Source: Candidatus Thorarchaeota archaeon
Lineage (GTDB): Archaea; Asgardarchaeota; Thorarchaeia; Thorarchaeales; Thorarchaeaceae
Direction of reading: 5' to 3'
Length of the DNA stretch: 64,000 nt
Assembly (NCBI GenBank): GCA_016840385.1
Contig: JAEOSL010000001.1
Location: forward strand, 1-64,000
Shown here: positions 24,562 through 34,164 of the stretch, in pieces
Numbering within the stretch: the stretch's first letter is position 1
How the letters are laid out: the number at the start of each line of letters is the position of its first letter
The notes under the pieces: generated by a model
What the model was told of the DNA's origin: nothing
What the model saw: the letters and a program-made list of their open reading frames with translations, nothing else
Databases searched by the model: none
Position numbers and translations under genes: made by a program

Positions 24562-26388
24562 CTAAAGAACGGTAACCGACTTTGCGAGATTACGTGGCAT
24601 ATCTGGATCATACCCTTTTTTCAATGCCATATAATAGCTAAACAGTTGAAGAGGTACAATAAACACCATTGTTGAGAACTCTGGTTCAATATCCTCAGGT
24701 ATTGTGAACACGAATTTTGAGAGACTCTCCAGTTCTTCATCATCTTTGAGAATAACAGAAATAACAGATGCCCCTCTTGCCTTCATCTCCATAAGATTTC
24801 CAATCATTCTACTTCGAGTTTCATCATTTGGAGCTACAAAGATTACAGGAAAACCATCTTCAACAAGGGCAATTGGACCATGTTTTGATTCACCCGCAGA
24901 GTAAGCTTCTGCATGATTATAAGCTATTTCTTTCAGCTTCAATGCACCTTCTTCTGCAGTAGCAATTGACACACCCCTACCCAAGAAGAGAAGACTTGTT
25001 TTTTCGTAGAGCTCACCAGCAAGTCTCCTTGCCAACTCTTCATTTCTCGAAATCGTATCTGATACTATTTCCGGTATCTTTTCCAAACATTTGCGTTTAG
25101 ATTCAATATCACTCAAATCTGTGAAACCTGTGAGTTCTCCGAGAGATAACGCAATCAAAGCAAGAGAAGTAAGCTGAACCATGAAAGTCTTAGTGGCTGC
25201 TACTCCAATTTCTGGTCCTGCTTGAGTTAAAATTGTATGATCTGCAATACGCGTAATTGAGCTCCCTACCACATTTGTTATTGCGATAATTTTGACTCCA
25301 TGTTCTTTTGCGAATTTAATTGCAGTAATAGTGTCTGTTGTTTCTCCTGACTGAGTGATTGCTATGATACAGTCTCTATCTGTTAAGGCACCATATACAG
25401 TGTCCGAGAAATCACTGGCGAGTTCAAACGTTGGAAGTACACCGGCAATTGATGCAAACATGTGTCGCCCAGCTAAAGCTGAATGACCAGAGGTACCCAT
25501 AGCTAACATAAAGATCCTGTCAGATGAATGGATTATCTCTGCAGCCTGTTTTATCACATCATCTCTGAGACGTAGTGTATTTCTAATGGCCTCTGGTTGT
25601 TCATGTATTTCTTTAAGCATAAAATGTGGGTAACCACTTTTCTGCGCCTGGTCAGCAGTCCAGCTGATTTCAATACTATCTCGATCAATCCGACTTCCAT
25701 CTGCCAAACTTTCTATTATCACTTCATCACTAGTTAGACATGCAATCTCCCCATCAAGAAGAAGTATCATATCATTCGTCATAGGTAAGAATGCAGGAAT
25801 ATCTGAGGATACATATGAAACATCTTTCTTTCTACCAATCACCAGTGGATTTCCATCCCGAGTACATACAATTCGATTCTCTTCTTCCTTGGTACTCATC
25901 ACAACAATTGCGTATGTTCCCTCAATTCGTTTCGTTACTTCCTTAACAGCCTCAACTAAATCCAAACCATCTTTCATATAGTCTTCAAGCATATGAGGAA
26001 TTATCTCAGTATCAGTTTCTGATTTCAGCTTGTGACCTTTTGCACTGAGTTCTTTTCTAAGTTCCAAGAAATTATCAATCACACCATTATGAACAACAGC
26101 AATTTCGTTGTTACAATCAAAATGAGGATGTGAATTCAACATGGAAGGTATTCCATGAGTAGCCCAACGAGTGTGACCAATGCCTATAGATCCAGGCATT
26201 TCATCAAGGTCGAGTTTTCTATGAACCTCTTCGACTTTCCCCTTGTCTTTTTTCATGTACAATTTTCCGTCTTCGACTGTTGTTACTCCTACAGAATCAT
26301 AACCTCTATACTCAAGTCGTTTGAGTGCTTGATGTATGAATGGAGCAACATCACCACGCTTCTGAACTACACCAATAATACCACACAT
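24562..26388 (-). CDS. glmS: Glutamine--fructose-6-phosphate aminotransferase (isomerizing)
   Basis: GlmS makes glucosamine-6-phosphate from fructose-6-phosphate and glutamine, the first step to UDP-GlcNAc used in archaeal glycans and surface N-glycosylation. The protein starts MCGIIGVVQ, with Cys2 as the glutaminase nucleophile, followed by HTRWATHG and HNGVIDNF. Two SIS sugar-isomerase domains hold MGTSGHSA, ITQSGETTDT, and ESKHGPIALVE. It ends PRNLAKSVTVL, the standard GlmS tail. Its 608 residues match the usual length. It is downstream of rps10 on the same strand, 83 nt away. Confidence 0.95.
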   Translation of the reverse strand: MCGIIGVVQKRGDVAPFIHQALKRLEYRGYDSVGVTTVEDGKLYMKKDKGKVEEVHRKLDLDEMPGSIGIGHTRWATHGIPSMLNSHPHFDCNNEIAVVHNGVIDNFLELRKELSAKGHKLKSETDTEIIPHMLEDYMKDGLDLVEAVKEVTKRIEGTYAIVVMSTKEEENRIVCTRDGNPLVIGRKKDVSYVSSDIPAFLPMTNDMILLLDGEIACLTSDEVIIESLADGSRIDRDSIEISWTADQAQKSGYPHFMLKEIHEQPEAIRNTLRLRDDVIKQAAEIIHSSDRIFMLAMGTSGHSALAGRHMFASIAGVLPTFELASDFSDTVYGALTDRDCIIAITQSGETTDTITAIKFAKEHGVKIIAITNVVGSSITRIADHTILTQAGPEIGVAATKTFMVQLTSLALIALSLGELTGFTDLSDIESKRKCLEKIPEIVSDTISRNEELARRLAGELYEKTSLLFLGRGVSIATAEEGALKLKEIAYNHAEAYSAGESKHGPIALVEDGFPVIFVAPNDETRSRMIGNLMEMKARGASVISVILKDDEELESLSKFVFTIPEDIEPEFSTMVFIVPLQLFSYYMALKKGYDPDMPRNLAKSVTVL

Positions 26389-26471
26389 AGGCAGAATTCC
26401 TCAGAGGTAGATTATGTAAGGACTGCACAATTGTGCAAAAAGGCTTTGTATTCGGAGAGAAACGCACTAAT

Positions 26472-26783
26472 CTATCCGGTTAGCTCAATCTCGATGTATA
26501 CTGAGTCGGGAATCCTTACACGCATAATCTGACGGATTGCTCTTTCATCAGCATCAATATCAATGAGTCTTTTATGAACGCGCATTTCCCATTTATCCCA
26601 TGATTCAGACCCCTGACCACAGGGAGTCTTTCTAGTGGGAATTACCATTCTTCGAGTAGGGAGTGGTATCGGACCTGCCATTCGGACACCAGTTTTCCTA
26701 GTAATTCGTTTAATTTGATTACAGACCCCATCTAGATGTTCTGTACTCGTGCTTGATAATCGTATTCGTGCTCTTTGAGTCAT
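26472..26783 (-). CDS. rps10: 30S ribosomal protein S10
   Basis: A 103-residue archaeal/eukaryotic-type S10 (uS10): [16 protein letters not shown] at the N-terminus, GPIPLPTRR in the middle, and the [14 protein letters not shown] end. It belongs to the head of the small subunit. In many archaea rps10 follows the EF-1 alpha gene; here no EF-1 alpha precedes it, so the operon has been broken. A TATA-like TTTTTATCC lies about 55 nt upstream and a GTGAT ribosome-binding site precedes the ATG. Confidence 0.95.
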   Translation of the reverse strand: MTQRARIRLSSTSTEHLDGVCNQIKRITRKTGVRMAGPIPLPTRRMVIPTRKTPCGQGSESWDKWEMRVHKRLIDIDADERAIRQIMRVRIPDSVYIEIELTG

Positions 26784-26935
26784 GTAATAATCACTCTCTG
26801 CTTTAAGAGGTGTCCAAGGGCTACGGAAATTGAATCGGATAAAAAGCTTGTCTTGTGAATCAATTATTCATCACAAAATGATAACGTCCATAAGAGTGGT
26901 ATCATTCCTGACAAAATGTGTTACAATTGGAGAAT

Positions 26936-27724
26936 CTTGTTATTGTCAAATTAGGAGGATCGGTGATTACTCACAAAGAATCATCCCCTCCCACAGTCAA
27001 TGATGAACATCTTAGTCGTATTGCAAAAGAGCTCGCAGTGCATGATGGTAAGCTGATAATCGTTCTTGGTGGTGGTGCGCATGGTCATCAAGCTGCTCAC
27101 AAGCATGGATTTGGAAATCCTGATACTGCTCCAGAACAACTTCTTGCAGGAATCCCAGAAATTCGTCATAACATGACTCTTCTTACATCAAGAATTGAGA
27201 AGGAACTTAACAACCAGGGGATTCCCGGGGTAGTCATTTCCCCTTTCACGTTTGTGACACTGCATAACAATTTGATAGATCAATTTTCAACTAATATAAT
27301 CGAAGAAACATTGAAAGCTGGTATTTCTGTGATTATCCATGGGGATGTATGTTTCGACAGAACAAAATCTGCATCTATTCTAAGTGGTGACACAATTGCA
27401 AAATATCTTACAGAACAGCTCAAACCTAAAGCTGTTTTCATTGGTACTAATGTAGATGGTGTTATGGATGACAACCCTACAGTGAATCCGAATGCAAAAC
27501 CCATTCCCATCATCAATAACTCAAACAAATCGGAGATACTTTCACTAACAGGTCCATCTTCCAGTACTGATGTTACTGGAGGGATGACCAAGAAGATTAC
27601 AGAGCTTCTGGAACTAGCAAACCAGAATGTGGATATTGTAATCTTCAATTTACTTGTTGCTGGTCGTTTAACTGCTTTATTTGAGAACAATTCTGTAGTT
27701 TGCACCAGAATTCAATCAACTTAG
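26936..27724 (+). CDS. ipk: Isopentenyl phosphate kinase
   Basis: IPK phosphorylates isopentenyl phosphate to IPP in the archaeal alternative mevalonate pathway that feeds ether-lipid synthesis. The protein is an amino-acid-kinase-fold enzyme: VKLGGSVITHKE at the start, LGGGAHGHQAAHKHG holding the catalytic-type histidine region, IHGDVCFD, GDTIAKYL, and DVTGGMTKKI. I place the start at TTG 26936 because TTGGAGAA lies directly upstream and gives the family N-terminus MVIVKLGGS. A GTG 18 nt earlier lacks a ribosome-binding site. It overlaps by 4 nt the end of the convergent HerA-like gene. Confidence 0.88.
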   Translation, partial: LVIVKLGGSVITHKESSPPTVNDEHLSRIAKELAVHDGKLIIVLGGGAHGHQAAHKHGFGNPDTAPEQLLAGIPEIRHNMTLLTSRIEKELNNQGIPGVVISPFTFVTLHNNLIDQFSTNIIEETLKAGISVIIHGDVCFDRTKSASILSGDTIAKYLTEQLKPKAVFIGTNVDGVMDDNPTVNPNAKPIPIINNSNKSEILSLTGPSSSTDVTGGMTKKITELLELANQNVDIVIFNLLVAGRLTALFENNSVVCTRIQST

Positions 27725-30700
27725 GTCACAAGAGCAGAAACACTATCATCCATCGTTTTAATGACTAGATTTCCAGGAGTAACCACACTATCTTCAAGAT
27801 ATTCTGAAGCTGTGAGAATGCATACAACCTTGGAGGATTTACATGTCCTACAAGCAACCTCACTGTGTAAATTCAGAAGAGTACTCAATTGCTGTTGATT
27901 CGGAAAAACTACGTAGGAGGTATTGTTTGCACAAAGATCATAGTAACCATGATTCCGAGAAACCTTTGTGTGATGCTTCTTGAGTTCAGTTTCTATAATC
28001 TGAATTGCTGTTTCTTTTAGTTTCTTCAATATTGACGAATTAACTATCCATAGACCCTGATCCATATCCACAAATTTACTTTCATCATTCGATCGTAAAG
28101 CAATCAAAACTTCATCTGCTAGAAGCTCGGTCAAAGCCCTTCGTCCTTCGTCCACTGTTAATGGTGCTGATCTACCTTTGAGAGATTGAAGTGCTGTCGT
28201 TTCAATGAATTCGAGAAGTACTTCCCATTTAATTTGTCCATTTGATAAATCTACAAAATCTTGAATTAAACCAAACCACAATCGTATCTGAATTGCCCTA
28301 CTTGTTGCTGGACCTATTTCATGCATTGCACCAATAAGGTCTACATCTTCAGCTGTATCGGTTGCATCTTCATTAAGAATAGCACCTCGACTCAAATTCT
28401 CAATCATTGAATCTAAAGAGCTTGGAAATGCAGAAACAACACGGACTGCATTAAACTCCTCAAATTTATCTAGTAGATCTCGAAGCTTGGCAGCTGCAAC
28501 ACTTCCTCTGACAACAACAAATAGTTCACTAATTCCATTTTGGAGCATTTCCATATAGTGCCTAATTTTAGTCATGGTCGATTCCATTGAGGACGCTCTG
28601 AGATGCTGAGGTAGGATGACAACTGCTTTTTCTTCAATAATCATGTCTGGCCATTCTGGTTGCTTCTTAGTGTTAGAATCCTGCTCTATTCCTAATTTAT
28701 CGGAAATATATTGAACAATGACCTTTCGAATAGTTTCTAAGCCATTATCAGGAAGTGTAAAGACAAAACCACCGGGAACTAATGATAATGCTTCACGTTC
28801 TATTGTACCCAGTGAAACTAGATCTCTTATGACCTCTGATATATCATCCTCCATTACAGTTGGATCAAGTGAAGTCAATAATTCTCGTATCTCCTGTTCT
28901 GTTGACATACCTGACGAAGCTAAGAATGCAACAACATGATTTCCAAAACGCCCTACTCTATCAAAAACAACAGTTTGTGCTTCTGTTTCAACGATTTCTA
29001 CTTCTTCTGGTTCACTATTCTCTTCTTTGCTGGTGTTTGTATCTTGTACCAATAATTGTTGTTCTTGGTGAAGTATTTCACCTTCTATCTCAGATTCCAT
29101 ATCTTTAGTTTCTGGAATAGCTTTGTCAATAAACAGTTTCGTAGCAATTTCAAAGGTTTCAGTATCAGGAATCGAAACTAATGCTCGACCACACTTCATA
29201 CTCCGCAAATAGACTTCTTGTTCTTCATTTAGTGATAGGAACTTACCACCAATTTGACTGTCATACGGTAACCGAAATACTACTTTCGTAGCAGTATTTG
29301 CAAGAATATTCGATGAGATATTAGGTCGTGTCGAAACTACAATAACTCCCTGACCGGTAGCACGTTGTAACAAAACCATTGATTCACCAGTAGTGACATC
29401 TGCTGATGAGCGCTTTGAGTAGATTTCAGGCACTAGATTATTTCCTTCTTCAAGAACCACAATATGATGTAGACCTGGAACAATTCCTCTTTTCATTGCA
29501 CCCTCAAAAATCCGCTTTGCGATGAGATTGTAGAGTATCCGTGCTGAATCCATTCCTCCAATTCTTGCAACATAGCTCAAGTCAAGAATTATCCGCTTGT
29601 CTAAAAGACTCGAAATATCGATTGCCTCGGCTCCTCCGCGAAGAATATCACCAAGTGGTTCTTGGAATAAAATCTGAAGACGATTGAGAAGCGCATCCCT
29701 CGTCATATGCCCGATACGATCATTTAAGGCTAATTTCGTTATCATATCTGACAATGATTGAACTGAATTATTTTCTTCAAGAGAATCTGCTAGTTTCATC
29801 ACTGACTCTCTAAGTAATCGTTCCATTGCTGGAGATAATTCTGATGAGTCACCTCTTTCCTTCAGCAATTCTTTCAGCATGACAAATGTAGAATACGCAG
29901 AACCTTCTACAGTTTCTGCTTTAGAATCCATTAGACTAATCACGAATGACGTATCAAGTCCAGGACGTAGGATAGTAATACCGCTTTCATTATGTCTTAC
30001 CAATCCTGCATACTCTGATCCTTTCACATCAAAAATCCACCAAGGTGTATCGGTCTTTTCACTAATTTGAGCAATGAGATGTTTTACCAAGGTTGTCTTT
30101 CCTGTACCTGTCGCGCCCAAAACCGCTACATGCTCCCTAAGCCATTCTACCTCCAATCCCGCACTTGAATAAGGTCTACCATCAAAAACAGTATCTCCAA
30201 TCACAATATCTCCCCCAAGAGATTCACGTGAAGGGATCTGAAATACAGGAGATGTTTCTGGACCAATAACTGGAAGATTCCTGACTGGTGTATTAACAAA
30301 GGACACAAGCCTACTAACATGGATTCTTTGTTTTTTAATATGGGATTTTGAAAATAACCTTAGAGCAGTTCTTCGTGTAATCTTCTTGGTATCTAGCTTG
30401 ATAGAATCATGGCCTCCCCATATTGAAAGAATTAATCCTCTCACACCTTCTTCAGCTACGCCAATATCACTCCTCGGGTTTGGTTTGATAACAAAATATA
30501 CTGTTGAATCAAACCATCCCACATCATCTTGAATCGACTCATATTGGGTGACAAGTTGCTTCTTCAAGGCATGGTCTTTCAGAGACTCCTCTTTCCTTTT
30601 CTCTTTCGATTGTATTGTTTTCCATTTTCCTTCAAGTTTTCTTCTCTCTTTACCAGGTTTAGCTGCAGAGAAAACACAAGTCATTGTTACAGAATATCCT

Positions 30701-31497
30701 TGTTTCATTGCAGTAGAGATGAACGTACCAACTTGAGATGCCTCAACTAATGGATTTACTCTGGGAATGCCTTTCAGTACCACAAGAGTGCTCTCATTAT
30801 CAAATTCTTCGAAAACATCACCTGATTTGTATTCAGTATTATCAACAAAGAGAGCTGCTGCCTCTTCTAACTCATGGCCCTCAAGAATTCGTAGATCGAT
30901 CATATTTAATGATGCCAGCAGAATAGCTTCGGCCCTAGTTGCCTCTCTTCGAATCATTTCCTTAATCGAATGGGAATCTGCACCGGTGGCAGTGATGAAA
31001 ATCCGTAGGAATGGCTCTCCTTCTGAAATTCCCGCTTCAAATGCCATATTCACTGATTTATCCATTCCCGACCGCATGGCCAATAACATCGAAGTATTGT
31101 ACTTTGGATATCCTCTATCATCCACGGATATTGAGCTCGCTGTTGACATAATTTCAAGACAACATAATCCAATGTTACGACCATTATGATCAATCAGCAT
31201 CATTTCATTTTCTAAAGATACTGCAAGATTGGTCTGTTCCATCTTCATTTTGCTTAGAAAAGCACCAGAGAATATCGGCACAATACAAATAGTAACTTCA
31301 ATAGCCGTCTTGAAAGGAATCAGTGGTGTAGCTATCACTTTGTAGAGTGGCAATATATAGACAATTACAAAGTAGAGAAGAATACAAAAGATTCCAAGAA
31401 TCCACACTCTATTTATCCATACGATATTCCTAGAATCATCTCGTTTGGAAGAGCCGTCTTCTTTCTTTGTACGTTTGAAGGATAAATGGAATGGCAA
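27721..31497 (-). CDS. Membrane-anchored HerA/VirB4-like ATPase, 1258 residues
   Basis: A very large protein of unfamiliar architecture. Two transmembrane helices lie near residues 30-52 and 62-80. A long region with beta-rich segments follows, then a HerA/FtsK-type ATPase: Walker A GATGTGKTT near 461, WWIFDVKGSEYAG, Walker B HHIVVLEEGN near 680, and STRPNISSNILANTATKVV with a sensor region. After a Glu/Thr-rich linker (about 790-840) come several winged-helix-like segments and a C-terminal domain with a possible CRTC pair. HerA-like ATPases with membrane anchors pump DNA or proteins (VirB4, TraG-like). Context with surface proteins suggests secretion or envelope assembly. Confidence 0.7.
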   Translation of the reverse strand: MPFHLSFKRTKKEDGSSKRDDSRNIVWINRVWILGIFCILLYFVIVYILPLYKVIATPLIPFKTAIEVTICIVPIFSGAFLSKMKMEQTNLAVSLENEMMLIDHNGRNIGLCCLEIMSTASSISVDDRGYPKYNTSMLLAMRSGMDKSVNMAFEAGISEGEPFLRIFITATGADSHSIKEMIRREATRAEAILLASLNMIDLRILEGHELEEAAALFVDNTEYKSGDVFEEFDNESTLVVLKGIPRVNPLVEASQVGTFISTAMKQGYSVTMTCVFSAAKPGKERRKLEGKWKTIQSKEKRKEESLKDHALKKQLVTQYESIQDDVGWFDSTVYFVIKPNPRSDIGVAEEGVRGLILSIWGGHDSIKLDTKKITRRTALRLFSKSHIKKQRIHVSRLVSFVNTPVRNLPVIGPETSPVFQIPSRESLGGDIVIGDTVFDGRPYSSAGLEVEWLREHVAVLGATGTGKTTLVKHLIAQISEKTDTPWWIFDVKGSEYAGLVRHNESGITILRPGLDTSFVISLMDSKAETVEGSAYSTFVMLKELLKERGDSSELSPAMERLLRESVMKLADSLEENNSVQSLSDMITKLALNDRIGHMTRDALLNRLQILFQEPLGDILRGGAEAIDISSLLDKRIILDLSYVARIGGMDSARILYNLIAKRIFEGAMKRGIVPGLHHIVVLEEGNNLVPEIYSKRSSADVTTGESMVLLQRATGQGVIVVSTRPNISSNILANTATKVVFRLPYDSQIGGKFLSLNEEQEVYLRSMKCGRALVSIPDTETFEIATKLFIDKAIPETKDMESEIEGEILHQEQQLLVQDTNTSKEENSEPEEVEIVETEAQTVVFDRVGRFGNHVVAFLASSGMSTEQEIRELLTSLDPTVMEDDISEVIRDLVSLGTIEREALSLVPGGFVFTLPDNGLETIRKVIVQYISDKLGIEQDSNTKKQPEWPDMIIEEKAVVILPQHLRASSMESTMTKIRHYMEMLQNGISELFVVVRGSVAAAKLRDLLDKFEEFNAVRVVSAFPSSLDSMIENLSRGAILNEDATDTAEDVDLIGAMHEIGPATSRAIQIRLWFGLIQDFVDLSNGQIKWEVLLEFIETTALQSLKGRSAPLTVDEGRRALTELLADEVLIALRSNDESKFVDMDQGLWIVNSSILKKLKETAIQIIETELKKHHTKVSRNHGYYDLCANNTSYVVFPNQQQLSTLLNLHSEVACRTCKSSKVVCILTASEYLEDSVVTPGNLVIKTMDDSVSALVT

Positions 31498-31609
31498 GTG
31501 GAATTCTCCCTTAGTCTCTGATTCCTCTCATGAGTTTCACTCCATTGGAACCGAACCATTGTGCCCGTGTTTGACATAAGAACTCCCCTCAATATTTTCT
31601 CAGTGTATA

Positions 31610-31624
31610 GGAGATTAAAAACTC
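31610..31624 (+). promoter_or_regulatory. Possible promoter of the Ig-like surface protein
   Basis: AGGAGATTAAAAACTC fits a BRE followed by a TATA-like element. Transcription would begin near 31648, 40 nt before the ATG at 31689. It lies in the space divergent from the HerA-like gene. Confidence 0.4.
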
Positions 31625-31688
31625 ACAATCACACTCAAAGTAGACCTGAAATTATCTCACTGGAGGCTTTGTACTGCGAACTAAAAAT

Positions 31689-33632
31689 ATGGGTAGTATC
31701 CTTCTATTAGTTACAACATTGGTATTCCTCGTCGTTGCCTCGGGCATCAGTACAGCAAATGCTGACGAAGAACATGTTGCCGTTCGAGGAGAAAGTATAA
31801 CCATCTCAGTGATACTTCTTCAAAATGCGACTTATGGAAACCACGTATCAGAGCAAAATATCGAGTTCTTTGATCAAACTAATAATCTGTTACTTGGCAC
31901 TGATATCACAAATGCAACAGGCCTAGCATCAATTGATTGGAATATTCCGATTGACCATTTATTGGGTCCTACAGTAATCAATGCTACTTTTCGTGGAAAT
32001 GAATCAATTTTTCTTGCACCCTCTTACCAAAGTTTCATCCTAACTATATTAGCATCAACTGAGATTGTACTTCACGATGCTCCACTAGTGCTAGCTCCAG
32101 AGGATACACTCTCATTCTCTATAGTTCTTCTTGATGACACATCCAATCCAATAAATAACAGAAATCTTTCTGTTTTCAGAGATGATATTCTGCTAACAAC
32201 TGCTGTGACCAATAGTACTGGTGAGGTATCCTTTTCGATTCATTGTAATAGTTCATGGAGTATACTAGGTGAAAACACAATACGAATTGTACATGAACAG
32301 GACACTGTAAGTTATTACGAACGTGCAGAAATTTTCTTTTCTGTTGAAATACAAAAACTTCAGACTTCAATACAATCTAACTTCTCATTCGATTCTATCC
32401 TACTTGATGAATCTTTAAACCTCGAAGTTGAGCTAACCAGTATCGATGAGGGAATTTCTTCAAATCTTGAAGTACTTCTTGATGGAAGTCCCCTAACTGC
32501 AGCGACAACCGATATTTCTGGTAATACCACTATCAATATAGCTATTGATTATCAATTTTCATTGGGACATCATTTTCTAACCATATTCTATAATGGATCT
32601 GAACGGTATTCAGGAACCTCCTGTACAATTGAATTCGATGTTCTCAGTCCTGCAATTATCGATATCTCAAAATCTTCACCGGCAGTAATTGGACTAGACA
32701 CGGATATAACCATCTCATTATGTGATATACTTGGTCGGCCTATCGAAACAATACTTACAGTATCTGATATTTCAGATGGACAAAATATGAGCATACAAAC
32801 ACCTCATGATACAATAGACATGAACATCAAATTTGTCTTTTTTGGACCTGTAGGCTCACATGATATGATAATAGAGATTGGAAATCCATTTGTTACTAAT
32901 AGGACCATAATGTACAACATTGTGATATGGTCCCAACCAGAACTAACACTTCTCCATAGTGATACATTCAATTTTGCATCACCAAATCAGGAGATCACCT
33001 TCATTGTTCAACTAACAGATTGGTCGGGGAACATCAGCCACAAGTCTATACATCTTCTACGTGACGGTGAGATGATAATCTCTGCCATAACAGATGAAGA
33101 TGGGAAGGCAGTTATTTCAACCATAGCTCCAAGTCATGAAGGGACATACAATATTTCAATTGTCTATCTATTGAATATGACTCGATATGAGTTACCAACA
33201 AAGATAGATTATCATCTAACAGTCAGTATTTTGATTCCAGTATTAGTGGAACTTGACTATTATGAAGTAGTTCCTCCTCTTCAAGAGGTTACAGTTTACC
33301 TTCAAGTAAAGTGTCTAAATGGATCATTAATTGAAGGAATCCAAATCAACATAATTTGGTTGTCAATTGAGAACTATGCGACAACTCAGCAAGATGGACT
33401 AACAGTAATACACCTGCCAGTTCCTGATACAAATGGAAATTACACACTACACTTCACAATCGAACAAAATCATAATTTAGCCCCCTCGGCAGGTACCTTC
33501 GACATCTCCATTTCACTTATAGATATTATAACATCACAAGGTATTGGCTTTACTGGATTTACGATAGGAATTTTGACATCTTTTACAATTGTAGCAATAC
33601 CATTGATTAGACAAAAGTATCTATCAGTATAG
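31689..33632 (+). CDS. Secreted/cell-surface Ig-like repeat protein
   Basis: A 647-residue exported protein. A signal peptide covers residues 1-26 (SILLLVTTLVFLVVASG, cleavage near ANA). Roughly five beta-sandwich repeats follow, each containing phrases like FRDDILLTTAVTNSTGEVSF or LLRDGEMIISAITDEDGKAVI, the Big/invasin-like pattern. Many Asn-x-Ser/Thr sites could be N-glycosylated. A C-terminal transmembrane helix (IGFTGFTIGILTSFTIVAIPL) with a short basic tail anchors it. It is divergent from the membrane ATPase and near the pilin and secretion ATPase genes. Adhesion or cell-envelope function is inferred. Confidence 0.8.
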   Translation: MGSILLLVTTLVFLVVASGISTANADEEHVAVRGESITISVILLQNATYGNHVSEQNIEFFDQTNNLLLGTDITNATGLASIDWNIPIDHLLGPTVINATFRGNESIFLAPSYQSFILTILASTEIVLHDAPLVLAPEDTLSFSIVLLDDTSNPINNRNLSVFRDDILLTTAVTNSTGEVSFSIHCNSSWSILGENTIRIVHEQDTVSYYERAEIFFSVEIQKLQTSIQSNFSFDSILLDESLNLEVELTSIDEGISSNLEVLLDGSPLTAATTDISGNTTINIAIDYQFSLGHHFLTIFYNGSERYSGTSCTIEFDVLSPAIIDISKSSPAVIGLDTDITISLCDILGRPIETILTVSDISDGQNMSIQTPHDTIDMNIKFVFFGPVGSHDMIIEIGNPFVTNRTIMYNIVIWSQPELTLLHSDTFNFASPNQEITFIVQLTDWSGNISHKSIHLLRDGEMIISAITDEDGKAVISTIAPSHEGTYNISIVYLLNMTRYELPTKIDYHLTVSILIPVLVELDYYEVVPPLQEVTVYLQVKCLNGSLIEGIQINIIWLSIENYATTQQDGLTVIHLPVPDTNGNYTLHFTIEQNHNLAPSAGTFDISISLIDIITSQGIGFTGFTIGILTSFTIVAIPLIRQKYLSV

Positions 33633-33645
33633 AAAATCTAATTGG

Positions 33646-33753
33646 TGCTCCGGCCGGGATTCGAACCCGGGTCGAGGGGTCGAGAACCCCCCATGCTGGG
33701 CCGGACTACATTCGGTACCACCATAGTATGACACTATAGTAGACTACCGGAGC
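33646..33753 (-). tRNA. tRNA-Glu (CTC) with a 33-nt intron in the D-arm region
   Basis: On the minus strand the acceptor GCTCCGG pairs with CCGGAGC. The T-arm is CCGGG-TTCGAAT-CCCGG. The anticodon stem-loop is GGGGG-TTCTCGA-CCCCT, with anticodon CTC. Discriminator A is followed by a genome-encoded CCA (33643-33645). The 5' side fits only if 33 nt (33711-33743) are removed after position 10, giving GGTAG-TGTAGTCCGG. The insert folds into a bulge-helix-bulge-like structure: CGGU of the 5' exon pairs with ACCG near the intron end, and CUACUAUAGU pairs with ACUAUGGUGG. Confidence 0.85.
33711..33743 (-). other. Intron in tRNA-Glu, noncanonical position
   Basis: Thirty-three nucleotides beginning TCTACTATAG and ending ACCGAA on the minus strand. 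The predicted cut sites sit in two small bulges (AG/T and AA/T) as used by the archaeal splicing endonuclease. The same mature tRNA results if the boundary shifts by one nucleotide. Confidence 0.65.
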
Positions 33754-33852
33754 ATGAGTATGCCAGCCCGGAGCGCGAGAGGCAACCGCCTCTGGGCACA
33801 AATAAGGCTTTCCCCATAACAGAAAAATCGATTCCAAATATGCACCCAAAAT

Positions 33853-34080
33853 TCAGGGTGCTGAGAATAACTGAGTTAGATTACTCCAACTATCTTGCAA
33901 AAGCTGCAGTAGTCCACCAATGACATCTTGAGCCCATCCAGTTGCTTGGAGAATGACTGCAATTACAATTGAAACTGTTATTACAGCTAGGCCTAGAAGA
34001 AGACTTTCTTCTACAAGGGGACCACCCTGCTCATTATGAATGAGATTTTTTTCATCCACCGATTTACACCTCGAGCTCAA
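33853..34080 (-). CDS. Flp/Tad-like small pilin
   Basis: A 75-residue protein with a short hydrophilic leader, then GGPLVEESLLLGLAVITVSIVIAV, resembling the class-III-type prepilin site (Gly-Gly before a hydrophobic helix with Glu at +4/+5) of Flp and archaeal pilins. The remaining C-terminus is short and helical (WAQDVIGGLLQLLQDSW). Processing by a PibD/FlaK-like peptidase is inferred; no peptidase lies in the window. It lies 84 nt downstream of the secretion ATPase gene on the same strand, so the two may form a pilus unit. Confidence 0.6.
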   Translation of the reverse strand: MSSRCKSVDEKNLIHNEQGGPLVEESLLLGLAVITVSIVIAVILQATGWAQDVIGGLLQLLQDSWSNLTQLFSAP

Positions 34081-34164
34081 AACCTCGCTGAACCTTTTAA
34101 GGTCCTAAAGAAATCGTAATTTCTTTCATACTACCACCAGTGACTCATTCTTGAGATGCGACAA

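Noticed and set aside
28860..29108. Plus-strand frames within the giant HerA-like gene
   Set aside because: These are antisense shadows of a continuous 1258-codon gene with clear Walker motifs.
31541..31563. Another ORB-like element, TCCATTGGAACCGAACCATT
   Set aside because: The first 15 positions resemble ORB but the diagnostic G-run is missing, and it lies in an ordinary divergent promoter region without a partner.
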